From Chryseobacterium turcicum (GTDB lineage Bacteria; Bacteroidota; Bacteroidia; Flavobacteriales; Weeksellaceae): a stretch of DNA of 64,000 nt. Of the stretch, positions 51,473-60,048 are shown in pieces. Position 1 is the stretch's first letter; every line of letters starts with the position of its first letter. The stretch covers positions 1,406,001 through 1,470,000 of the forward strand of contig NZ_JAJNAY010000001.1 of assembly GCF_021010565.1 (NCBI RefSeq), written 5' to 3'. Both the position numbers and the translations under genes were made by a program. The notes beneath the pieces were generated by a model. The model made no database searches and was not told the origin of the DNA. It worked only from the letters and a program-made list of their open reading frames with translations.

Positions 51473-52933
51473 TTATTCAGCTTCTATCACTCCACCTCTT
51501 GTGATAATTGGGAGTTGATCTGTAGTCTCAGAAGCAGTTATAACATCATCAAATCGGACTTTATTATCCTCAATTTTTGAACTTGGAATTTGTTTTAAAA
51601 TTTTCAAGTGATTTTGATAGTTCCTAATACCAATTGAAATTTGGAATGAAAAATCAGATGTTTTATAAGCTTTACCTTTGTAATTGATGGTCTGTACACC
51701 GCCTTTCACTTTTTGGAAAAACTCTTTAAACATTTCAATACTATAAGGGTTATTAGAAAAATCTGCAATATCCAAAGCATCATAATCAGCACTTAATGCT
51801 GCATGGCTGTGACAGGATATACACGATGCTCTTTGATTGTCAACAGGGCCATTCATTCTACCTCCGATTCCTAAATGGGTAACGTATGCTTGATCTAGAT
51901 TGTTTATGGATTTGTCATTTCTTATCAGTGAAGCATTAATGATATTTTCTGTGAGTTTTTCATTTATAAAATCATTTGGGAATCTATTGATATCATTCAG
52001 TTCATCAACATCATTATCCCAGCCTATTCCCACCGGTTCAAGTTTTTCATACCATTTTTCTCCTTTCTTGGCGTTATTATAGATAAATGTTCCAAATGCC
52101 CATTGTGTGTGTTTGGCTCTGGAATCTTTTACAGCAATATCCAGTTGAATCAATCTTACCTTTTTTACTAACTTACCGTTGATATTTTTCTTTACTGTAT
52201 TATCATAGATGTGAGCATCCCATTCCAAACTTCCTTTCAGGAAAGGCACTTCTTCAACAGGTGCATCAGTGAAAATCAGTTTAAAACATACTGTTCCTTC
52301 CGGAAAATCAGATTCGTCAATATTTGGAGCTTTCTCTTTCCATACTTTTCCAAAGGTATATCCTCCGGGCTCATTGTAAAAAGAAACTGCCCAAGTCTGT
52401 GAAGGATTTGTTTGCAAACTATGCAACTGACCTGGTCTGGAAGTAATTTCCTGAGTAAGTCCTCTCAATGCCTCTCTTCCTGCACCAACGTAGAGCGAAT
52501 CTTTGTTTGCATTGATAATGTATTGATCATCATTATGCATCCAGGGTGCATGATACCATTTTCTTTGTGTGTTTTTTTGCACTCTAAAATCATTTTCTAC
52601 ATTCCCTTCAAGACAATATTTTAAAACGGTATTCATGTAATCCTCATACTTATTCTTGTCTGTAAAATCGATGTCCTGCCATGGATATTTAAGGTTAGAG
52701 CCATCGTAACTCTGCGGATAATCTTGGCTGAGTTCGAAAGTTTTTCCTGAATATCCATCTGGTACTTTATAAAAAGTATTGTAATCCGGAAAACGGTCTT
52801 TATCGTTCGAAAAAAGCTTTTGAGTAGCAAAGAGTAATTCATTGTCAGATAATTTTTTGTTCTCTTTACAACCTATTGCTATAAGCATAAGCAGCATAGA
52901 GCAAAAGATTGCTCTTGTTTTTGTAGTTTTCAT
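51473..52933 (-). CDS. Lipoprotein with single c-type heme motif (cytochrome c family), redox operon gene 6
   Basis: 486 residues. The lipobox ends at Cys22 in LMLIAIGC. The body has family blocks I associate with uncharacterised bacterial cytochrome c family proteins: WYHAPWMH, GREALRGLTQE, WAVSFYNEPGGYTFGKVWKE, FPEGTVCFKLIFTDAP, LIQLDIAVKDSRA, TQWAFGTFIYN, LEPVGIGWDND and GRMNGPVDN. The heme site CISCHSHA is near residue 371. It is probably membrane-anchored in the periplasm, where it could take electrons from the dehydrogenase encoded upstream. It is the last gene of the six-gene minus-strand operon. Confidence 0.8.
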   Translation of the reverse strand: MKTTKTRAIFCSMLLMLIAIGCKENKKLSDNELLFATQKLFSNDKDRFPDYNTFYKVPDGYSGKTFELSQDYPQSYDGSNLKYPWQDIDFTDKNKYEDYMNTVLKYCLEGNVENDFRVQKNTQRKWYHAPWMHNDDQYIINANKDSLYVGAGREALRGLTQEITSRPGQLHSLQTNPSQTWAVSFYNEPGGYTFGKVWKEKAPNIDESDFPEGTVCFKLIFTDAPVEEVPFLKGSLEWDAHIYDNTVKKNINGKLVKKVRLIQLDIAVKDSRAKHTQWAFGTFIYNNAKKGEKWYEKLEPVGIGWDNDVDELNDINRFPNDFINEKLTENIINASLIRNDKSINNLDQAYVTHLGIGGRMNGPVDNQRASCISCHSHAALSADYDALDIADFSNNPYSIEMFKEFFQKVKGGVQTINYKGKAYKTSDFSFQISIGIRNYQNHLKILKQIPSSKIEDNKVRFDDVITASETTDQLPIITRGGVIEAE

Positions 52934-52957
52934 AGGTACTCGTGATTTTTGGTTAAA

Positions 52958-53764
52958 TTAAATATAATAAGCTCGCGTCTGAATTGCCGCTGGAGCCGAC
53001 ATACTAGTACGAACCGCAAAAGCCGGACTGTTGCCAATGAGAAACTCCATATCGGTTTTCATGATGTGATCAGAATTTCCATAAGTCATTTTTACTCGTT
53101 TTTGGCTTTCTTCTTCCGTTAAAAAATGAAGTTTTGTAGGTTGTAAAATATTCCACCTGCAGCCGATTAATTTATCTTCAAATTTTCCATATTCTGTGAT
53201 AGGAGAGAACGCAGACATTTCAGGAATAAGATCTTCTACATTTGCAACACAGGTGAAAATTGATTCTTTGCTGTCTTTAGGGTCATTGCACGTAACTTCC
53301 CATGTATTTTGTCCGGGAACATTCAGAGAAGGGAGATTTGTGGTAAATGTTGTCTTAAATTTTGGTTCGCCAAATAATTCGATTCCAGCTTTTATTGCCA
53401 TATCTGCATCGCAAGGAACGTGAACTCTTTTATGTCCCATCAATTTGGTTTGCTCTTCGCCACGAAGGTATTCTTCTGCACTTACGAAAGCTACAGTATC
53501 TTTCTGAGATTCCGGATAGCAAACGATATTAAGTTCTATTTCCTGAGTTGTGCTTGAGCCGTTTGGAAATTGTCCTGTATAATTTTGAAAATTAAAGCTT
53601 ACGATTGCTTTTCCATTAAAATCAGAAGCAATAAGTCCTGTATTCTCGAGGTATTTTAAAACTTTTTTTCGGTCTACAAGAAAAGCGACTTCAATGTTAT
53701 ATAAGGTTGCGTAATAAAACGGTAATCCAAATCCTTCAGGAATTGGAGGGAGTTGATTATTCAT
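52958..53764 (-). CDS. Acetoacetate decarboxylase-fold protein, redox operon gene 5
   Basis: 268 residues. IPEGFGLPFYYATLYNIEVA at the front, the beta-cone strands IVSFNFQNYTGQF and ELNIVCYPES, and IELFGEPKFKTTF near 125-137, where acetoacetate decarboxylases carry their Schiff-base Lys, place it in the ADC superfamily. The residue pattern is divergent, so decarboxylation is not assured; relatives act as aldolase-dehydratases. No signal peptide. It lies 24 bases upstream of the cytochrome gene. Confidence 0.7.
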   Translation of the reverse strand: MNNQLPPIPEGFGLPFYYATLYNIEVAFLVDRKKVLKYLENTGLIASDFNGKAIVSFNFQNYTGQFPNGSSTTQEIELNIVCYPESQKDTVAFVSAEEYLRGEEQTKLMGHKRVHVPCDADMAIKAGIELFGEPKFKTTFTTNLPSLNVPGQNTWEVTCNDPKDSKESIFTCVANVEDLIPEMSAFSPITEYGKFEDKLIGCRWNILQPTKLHFLTEEESQKRVKMTYGNSDHIMKTDMEFLIGNSPAFAVRTSMSAPAAIQTRAYYI

Positions 53765-53840
53765 GGTAAATAGTTTTTAGTTTTAAAAATATAATTCTAC
53801 GGCATCAAAAGTTACCGTAGAATTTTTAATTATTCAAATT

Positions 53841-55388
53841 TTATCCTTTATGATAAGGGCATCCGGAAGGTGGAGTTACGCTTTCAATTGAAGCAGGTAT
53901 TGTCATGCTCATCCCTGAAGGCGCATTAAAAAACTGTTCTTCTATTATTTTTCTTTGATTTGCAGGAATATCTTCTATTTTACGAAGTGTATTCACCTGA
54001 ATGTGTGGCCAGCTTGTCGTACCTCCATCATTTCCAAAATCAAATTCGAAAAATATAATCTGCTCGTATTGCAACTGAAGGATTTCTTTCCCATCTTCAA
54101 TCACAGTTTCAATCCAAAGATTAAAATCTATTTCAACGGTAGGTACAAAACGATTAACAAAAGGAACATTTAGAATTCCACCTTGCGCTCCAGTTTTCAT
54201 TTTTGATGATAATTGAACAAGTACATAATCGGTAACATTTTGTTCGCTCAAAGTATCTCTTAATCGCATATCGGGTCTTACGCAATAAGGATATAGCTCA
54301 TTGGCCAATATTCTCTGCGTATAAATTTTGTTTGAACCAGGATCGTTTTCATCATTTAAAGTCTCATGAACCCATGCCGGAGCCGGTTCGTCGAGGTTTA
54401 TAGCACCTCCAGCACCTCCCATAGTTGGTGAGATAGCAAGATGAGGTGGGTCCCAAGTTGCAAGACCGGTAGGGAATTGGGGAGCGCCGTTTCTAAGGTA
54501 ATATACTTTATTATCTTTACTTTCAGGGGTAATATCTCCCAATACGGTAATGGTGCTTCCGTGAGGGATAACTCCACTTCTTGAGATAGAATAATCAGGA
54601 ATAAAATAAGGTCCTTTAATTCCATCCATTGGTTTTATTTCTTGTGCAGGAATGATCTCATAATATTGCTGTCCTTCTTTTAATTGGCTTAAAAGAATGT
54701 ATGAAGAATTACCGTTTTCGTCTTTTACTTCAACCAAAGGCTCATTTCTGTATTCTCCTTTATATCCGTATTTTTCAAAATCTTCATTAGAAAAGGCATG
54801 AATTCCACGGTCTCTTTTAATGGTTTCTTCAGTTGCAGCGTAATTGTAAACGTCGCTTAACCAAAGATACATTCCGTTTTCTTCGTGAATTCCGGCATAT
54901 TGTAAATCTGGATTTCCTTCTACTTTATTGACGCTTTTAATGGTTTGATCGTATTTTACAGCGCCACAAAATAATTCTGTTGCACCACCACGGTTACGAA
55001 CACCACCCGGAACGATTTCGAATGTTAATTTTTCAATATATTCTTCAGTATCAAAACTGAATTTCCCCGGAATTGTATTTTGATTAGTACCCGGAGAAGG
55101 CATAATCGTTGTATGAATTCCGCTTCCTAATGATGGTCTGTCAATATTTTTATTGTAATTGGCATTATAACTTACCCAAGTTCCATCCAGTGCTGCTAAA
55201 ACTCCATAATCAACATTATTTGCTATTTCATTTAGGTTTTCTTCTCTGAAAGGTCTTACAGGATCATCAATTAATAGCTTTGAGTAGCCATCCATTAATT
55301 GCTCTAAATAACCTTTTTGTTCTTCAGGTAAAGCTTTTAATAATCTCGCGTTAAGATCCTGAATAATCTCTTTTTTTCTTTTTAACAT
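53841..55388 (-). CDS. 515-residue protein with possible lipocalin/heme-binding-like barrel, redox operon gene 4
   Basis: A helical N-terminus (residues 1-50) precedes ALDGTWVSYNANYN, the kind of Gly-Thr-Trp start seen in lipocalin and nitrobindin barrels. Then come FDTEEYIEKLTFEIVPGGVR, NRGGATELFCGAVKYDQTIK and HEENGMYLWLSDVYNYA. The centre is rich in Gly and Pro. The C-terminus ends SGCPYHKG, a Cys-Pro-x-His tail that might bind metal or heme. No signal peptide. I do not firmly recognise the family; a ligand- or heme-binding role is inferred. Confidence 0.65.
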   Translation of the reverse strand: MLKRKKEIIQDLNARLLKALPEEQKGYLEQLMDGYSKLLIDDPVRPFREENLNEIANNVDYGVLAALDGTWVSYNANYNKNIDRPSLGSGIHTTIMPSPGTNQNTIPGKFSFDTEEYIEKLTFEIVPGGVRNRGGATELFCGAVKYDQTIKSVNKVEGNPDLQYAGIHEENGMYLWLSDVYNYAATEETIKRDRGIHAFSNEDFEKYGYKGEYRNEPLVEVKDENGNSSYILLSQLKEGQQYYEIIPAQEIKPMDGIKGPYFIPDYSISRSGVIPHGSTITVLGDITPESKDNKVYYLRNGAPQFPTGLATWDPPHLAISPTMGGAGGAINLDEPAPAWVHETLNDENDPGSNKIYTQRILANELYPYCVRPDMRLRDTLSEQNVTDYVLVQLSSKMKTGAQGGILNVPFVNRFVPTVEIDFNLWIETVIEDGKEILQLQYEQIIFFEFDFGNDGGTTSWPHIQVNTLRKIEDIPANQRKIIEEQFFNAPSGMSMTIPASIESVTPPSGCPYHKG

Positions 55389-55412
55389 GGTATATTAAGT
55401 TTATTGGTTGTA

Positions 55413-56903
55413 TTAATTTGTTGGATACTCAAAAGTTGGCCCTGCATTGTATTGAGAATCTAATGGTTGACTCATCAATCCGATTGCTTGTTCTTTTAAT
55501 GCATACATATACATTACTGATTTTGGCAATTCTTCAGCATTTCCTTCTACCGCAGCCTGAATTGCATCCAACAATTTTTTGTAAGTCATATTAAAAGCTT
55601 TTCCTTGCTCAAATAATGCTGGATTTGATTGATAATCTGCAATTTTAGGATTGGGTTTCATCGGGTAAGCGGCGCTCCAGTCAACAGGAAGAGGTTTTCC
55701 GACCGGTGGAGTAGTAACAGGCATCATTCCGTTTTCATCTGTAAAAGGACTGTAATCTCCGCCAACATAAAAATGCTCATGGAAAACCTCTTTAAATCTA
55801 AAATAATGCGCCAGTTCGGCACCTTCCTCAAACTGAGAAGAATCTACATCAAAAATAGAATCATCCGCACCTTCACCTTGACCTTTAATTTCCTGAAAGA
55901 CAAGAATTACACCTGCTAAAGCATCAACCGGATGCAGTTTTCCACCGCTTCCGTAATATTGTTCCGGACGGATTTGTTTTGCGGGATCTCCGGTGAAAAT
56001 TCCGCCTTTGTTTAATTCTTCAAAATTCTGTGGAAGTGTTCCGTGTTCTTTGTAATAAGCAATGATTTGGAAAACAACAATGTAAAAGAATAATACATCG
56101 TAATATTCACCAATTGTATGAACATTCTGCATCATAAAATCTTTCATGTTTTCCAGATTCCAGAAATTATTTTCCTGTACTGCACTTCTTGAAAGTAAAT
56201 TAGAAGTTTCAATTTCAGGAGTATATTTCGGAGCCTTTACCAAAGGATTGCTCGGGCTTTCAATAGCGATAAAAGTCGCAATACTGTTTGATGAAAATGT
56301 TTCTAAACCAACGTAGAAATCAACATTCATAGGCAATTTCATTGGATAGCTTGGATAATTTTGTGGTCTGTTTACCGATGGCTGAATACTTACTGCATTC
56401 ATTACATTACAAACCATGATCATGTGAAGCATTTCTTCTACAGCGACACTTCTGATGATTTGTGAAGCTAAAACATTGGTTCCGTCTTTAATGGAATATA
56501 AAGCTGTAAGATATGGGGGAATTGTAGAATGCTCAATCAGAATTGCAGTCTGTAAAAGATCCTGTAAAATAGGACGGTAATCTAATTCTATTAATCCTTT
56601 TTTAAATTCAGAAAGTTGTCCTTTTGAAAGTTCCGCAGAAGGTTTTAAGTTTGAAATTTTACCAGAAAATTGTGAACTTAAATATGCATTAAATTCTTTA
56701 ATCTGATTATTTAATAACAGGTTTGTGAGTGTTTTGCTGTGGTATTTTAATCCTTCAATCCAGTCTTGTTTATTTATAGTTGAATCAAATAATAATGACT
56801 GGAGTGAAATAGCTTCTGCTTCGATTGTATTTTGCGCTAAAGAACTTCTTGAAGAAATATTAGTTTCCTGAGGTTCTGTTTTATTGATAAGTCTTTGTCT
56901 CAT
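55413..56903 (-). CDS. Ferritin-like diiron protein (VioB/RebD N-terminal type), redox operon gene 3
   Basis: 496 residues from the ATG at 56903 (MRQRLINKTEPQ); the frame extends upstream into the GMC gene but that part is not natural. Residues about 155-215 carry the ferritin-like signature LLQTAILIEHSTIPPYLTAL, YSIKDG, SVAVEEMLHMIMVCNVMNAV. The Glu-His and Glu-x-x-His residues could bind a diiron centre. Further ligands may be in AHYFRFKEVFHEHF. This domain occurs at the N-terminus of VioB and RebD, which dimerise imine forms of amino acids in violacein and rebeccamycin synthesis. It starts 5 bases after the GMC stop. Confidence 0.78.
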   Translation of the reverse strand: MRQRLINKTEPQETNISSRSSLAQNTIEAEAISLQSLLFDSTINKQDWIEGLKYHSKTLTNLLLNNQIKEFNAYLSSQFSGKISNLKPSAELSKGQLSEFKKGLIELDYRPILQDLLQTAILIEHSTIPPYLTALYSIKDGTNVLASQIIRSVAVEEMLHMIMVCNVMNAVSIQPSVNRPQNYPSYPMKLPMNVDFYVGLETFSSNSIATFIAIESPSNPLVKAPKYTPEIETSNLLSRSAVQENNFWNLENMKDFMMQNVHTIGEYYDVLFFYIVVFQIIAYYKEHGTLPQNFEELNKGGIFTGDPAKQIRPEQYYGSGGKLHPVDALAGVILVFQEIKGQGEGADDSIFDVDSSQFEEGAELAHYFRFKEVFHEHFYVGGDYSPFTDENGMMPVTTPPVGKPLPVDWSAAYPMKPNPKIADYQSNPALFEQGKAFNMTYKKLLDAIQAAVEGNAEELPKSVMYMYALKEQAIGLMSQPLDSQYNAGPTFEYPTN

Positions 56904-56908
56904 GGTTT

Positions 56909-58972
56909 TTATTTTAAAATGTTTTCCAGATCTTTCAAAATGGATTCTACTGAACGAATGGTAAATGCTGATAAGGTTAAAGTAGGATTTGAAGTTCCCA
57001 AAGTGGTCATGTTTCCTGCACCAACGATATATAAATTCGGGTGATCCCAAGCTTTACAATAACTGTTGGTTACAGAGTCTGATGCGTCGTGACCCATTCT
57101 GTGAGTTCCCACGATATGACCAGCTCCGTTGTAAGAGTATCTTACATTATTGTAAATGAAAGTGTTGTTATCTGTAGCGTTGTACTTTGTAAAATCATCA
57201 ATTCCTAATCTTTTAAACATTTGGTCAGAAGCGAGTTTTGCCTGTTCCATGGCTCTCATTTCATAATCCGTTAGTTCATAATTGATAACAGGACGCGGAA
57301 TTCCCAAAACATCCAAATATTGATCATTTATGGTGACTCTGTTGTTTGGATTGGGTAGCTGTTCAATTTCAAAATGGAATAAAACCTGTCTAGAAAGTCT
57401 GTAAGCCAAAGCTTCTTTTAATTTTTCACCGAAAAGACCTTGTCCCAAAAACTCTGAAAGATCAGATCCCGGCGAGAAAGTCGGCCAGCTCCATCCCCAA
57501 TTGTCAAGAGGAGAGATCCAAGCAGAAAAATCGCTTCTGAAATTTCCGTCACGGAAAGACGAAATATTGGTGGTAGAACCGGGTCCTCTGTAAGAATAAA
57601 CGGGATCTGGGAACAGTCCCCAAGTCAGCATTACCATGTGATCCATCAAATTTCTTCCGACTTGGTCGCTGTTGTTGGCGACAGTTTTTTCAACTTTTTG
57701 CCCGTCTTGAATAACGGTATATTTTGAATTTAAAAGAATTTTAGGATTTTCAAAAGCATTGGCTGCAAGGATTACAATTGAATCATTTGTATCTATTACT
57801 TCTTCAATAAAATCTGTTTTTTCCTTAGAAATATATCTTCTCAAATGAACTTTTGAGATTTTATCATGATCATGCTGATTGACACTTAATTTATAAACAA
57901 CACTCTGCGCTTGAACCTGAATGTGAGGATTTCTCTGTAGATTTTTGTTTTTATTGACTTTATATAAAGCTTTTTTCAAAGTCTTCAAAGCATTATATTT
58001 TGCCTGAACCGGGCAGATAGGAACACATGAAGCATTTCCTTCGCAACGTTCTCCCTGATAAGGATTCCATACTGCACCTAAAGCCTTATACTCTTCATTT
58101 TCAATATTGTTTAATGATAATTTATATCCCGATTCTGAAGAATTAGCTTTGATTAATTTTGCTTTTCCATAAGCAATATTTGGAGTAGAGTTTCTTCCCT
58201 GAGGCGAAGGAACCATCATCAACGGAATGTTCTCAAAGTTCAACTGAACTGAAGTTCCGGAAAGTCCTTTTATGATTTGGTTATCCATATAACTTTGCGG
58301 AATTTCATCCATAGGAAAAACATAGTCTTTACCATAATATTCTTCCATGCTTTCTTTAATAGGGTATTCCTGCGCTGCAACATTTCCTGAAACACCGATT
58401 TCAAATTCCGCCATTTCGTAATAAGGCTTCAAAATATCATAATCGATAGGCCAATCCATTCCTCTGCCGTATTTTTCTTTTAATCTAAAGTCATTGGGAA
58501 GCATTCTCGGTGTTGTTCCCAACCAGTGAAGGGTAGTTCCACCTCCAACACGGATAGCATCACTTGCAAAAGGCATGGGGCCCAACTGTACCAAATATCC
58601 TTTCTTATCTGGAAATGGTTGAACAATAGGCTGCATATCCAAAACATTAGGCGAAGGAGCCTGTTTCAAATCCGGGTATGGAGAATTCGGAACTTTTGCT
58701 TCTTCCATGTAAAATTTACGGATATAATCATTATAATTGACCATAGAAGAGGCGGAGTCTAGCTCCAGTCCGGCTTCTAATCCGGCTTCATACATTAGAA
58801 TTGATAATTCTTTATATGTTTTTGAATCGTTCATTTCTGAACGGTGAATCATTTTTTTTGTACCTGTATCAAAAACATGATCTGTTAAAAGCTTGGCAAT
58901 CAAAGATCCAGCAATTCCGGTTCCTACGATGATTACATCTTTTTTTGGCTGTATTTTTTCTGTCTGATTCAT
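56909..58972 (-). CDS. GMC-family FAD oxidoreductase (dehydrogenase large subunit), redox operon gene 2
   Basis: 687 residues. The FAD-binding start is DVIIVGTGIAGSLIAKLL. RVGGGTTLHWLGTTPRMLPN and the substrate-side CVPICPVQAKYN follow. The C-terminal GMC domain has GAGHIVGTHRMGHDASDSVT, with the conserved His, and LYIVGAGNMTTLGTSNPTLT. The pattern matches large subunits of membrane sugar/alcohol dehydrogenases (fructose, gluconate and sorbitol dehydrogenases). Its start overlaps the small-subunit stop by 4 bases. No Tat or Sec signal is visible. Substrate unknown. Confidence 0.9.
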   Translation of the reverse strand: MNQTEKIQPKKDVIIVGTGIAGSLIAKLLTDHVFDTGTKKMIHRSEMNDSKTYKELSILMYEAGLEAGLELDSASSMVNYNDYIRKFYMEEAKVPNSPYPDLKQAPSPNVLDMQPIVQPFPDKKGYLVQLGPMPFASDAIRVGGGTTLHWLGTTPRMLPNDFRLKEKYGRGMDWPIDYDILKPYYEMAEFEIGVSGNVAAQEYPIKESMEEYYGKDYVFPMDEIPQSYMDNQIIKGLSGTSVQLNFENIPLMMVPSPQGRNSTPNIAYGKAKLIKANSSESGYKLSLNNIENEEYKALGAVWNPYQGERCEGNASCVPICPVQAKYNALKTLKKALYKVNKNKNLQRNPHIQVQAQSVVYKLSVNQHDHDKISKVHLRRYISKEKTDFIEEVIDTNDSIVILAANAFENPKILLNSKYTVIQDGQKVEKTVANNSDQVGRNLMDHMVMLTWGLFPDPVYSYRGPGSTTNISSFRDGNFRSDFSAWISPLDNWGWSWPTFSPGSDLSEFLGQGLFGEKLKEALAYRLSRQVLFHFEIEQLPNPNNRVTINDQYLDVLGIPRPVINYELTDYEMRAMEQAKLASDQMFKRLGIDDFTKYNATDNNTFIYNNVRYSYNGAGHIVGTHRMGHDASDSVTNSYCKAWDHPNLYIVGAGNMTTLGTSNPTLTLSAFTIRSVESILKDLENILK

Positions 58973-59415
58973 GAATTACTGTTTACAGGTTTAAGATTCC
59001 AAGATTTAAAGCCGGGCTGTTTTGCTCCTGGTGGATGAGCGTGCATGACGTTCCAAACCAATCCTTCTTTGTAAGATAAATCGTTGACGTAAACACCTTC
59101 CCAAGTTCCCAAATACCAAAGAGTGATTACACTTTGAGCGATTCCTTGAGTTGAAGGTGCAGATAAAATTTTAGCAGAAATTACATGAGTCAGTTCTTCT
59201 TGAGTTTGAGAATTTTCAATACTATTTTTAGAAATATTCAAGAATTCTATGAATGTTGCCAATTCGATATGATTGAGAATATAGCTGTAGTAAATTTCTG
59301 CTAAACCAGTAGATTGAAGTTCATTAAGGGTAAATCCTGTGAGAGATTCTGAAATTGTCATGAACACACCGTAGTAGTAATCATCGACGTTGAGGATTTT
59401 GTTATTGATAATCAT
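58969..59415 (-). CDS. Small subunit of a sugar/alcohol dehydrogenase (sorbitol/fructose dehydrogenase type), redox operon gene 1
   Basis: 148 residues. FMTISESLTGFTLNELQSTG near the front and the C-terminal QSVITLWYLGTWEG, YKEGLVWNVMHAHPPG and GFKSWNLKPV match the small subunits that accompany GMC dehydrogenases. In those systems the subunit carries a Tat signal and escorts the flavoprotein to the periplasm; here the N-terminus is short and has no twin arginine. A candidate -7 element (TATTTTTG on the minus strand, 59568-59575) gives a leader of about 150 bases. First gene of the operon. Confidence 0.75.
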   Translation of the reverse strand: MIINNKILNVDDYYYGVFMTISESLTGFTLNELQSTGLAEIYYSYILNHIELATFIEFLNISKNSIENSQTQEELTHVISAKILSAPSTQGIAQSVITLWYLGTWEGVYVNDLSYKEGLVWNVMHAHPPGAKQPGFKSWNLKPVNSNS

Positions 59416-60048
59416 TTTGTAAAATTTGGTGTTAAAAAGCCATCCTTATAAATCATTATGAAGGCTTTAATACAATTGGAATAATAAAATAAAGAATGCC
59501 AAGTCGTTACTTAGCTAAAAAAGTTATAATTTCTTTTTGTATACATAGTTGTTAGTTTTTATTAATTCAAAAATATAGAATCAGTACTGCAACTACTTCC
59601 GTATTTATACGTAAAATACGAGTTGTCAGATATTTGTAATTGTTATAAATAAAAATTACTTCGGTCGGAAATAGAAAAGTGCTAAAGCCTCCATTTCACG
59701 CAATGATTTCTACCAAATTTCAGGAACATTTTAAAGAAGAACTCATAAAGATTTTGACAGTAGGATTTAAGGCGGAGCTTTACTGTTTTTTGACATAAAT
59801 TTTTGCTTGAAATCTTATCGTTTTTTTTCGTTGAATAGGTAAAATGAGTCGATGAAAGCAGATGTTATTTTATAATCTGTAAACTTCAGAGCAAGATTTT
59901 TATCATTTTATTAATCCTTTTTTGAATAAGTAGGAGTTATTGTGTTTACAAGCCTGTAATTGTGTTTATAAATAAAAATTTTATAAAAACTTATTTGTAT
60001 AAATACTATAATGATATTTATTTATTTTTAAATAATTTAGCGGCTAGT
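59416..60048. promoter_or_regulatory. Divergent control region between the redox operon and hybrid kinase 2
   Basis: 633 bases without a gene. For the operon, TATTTTTG on the minus strand (59568-59575) is the best -7 element; a TTG lies 14 bases further upstream, closer than usual. No convincing promoter was found for the kinase. The region is very AT-rich; no clear terminator or operator palindrome was seen. The frame of the kinase is open back to a GTG at 59962, but the added residues do not look like part of the protein. Confidence 0.4.

Noticed and set aside
56904..57050. N-terminal extension of the ferritin-like protein
   Set aside because: It overlaps the conserved C-terminal GMC motifs in another frame; the ATG at 56903 lies 5 bases after the GMC stop and is the natural start.
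59962..60048. GTG start for hybrid kinase 2
   Set aside because: The extra 29 residues are AT-rich filler (FINKNFIKTYLYKYYNDIYL); the double ATG at 60049 directly precedes the conserved GAF-linked segment.
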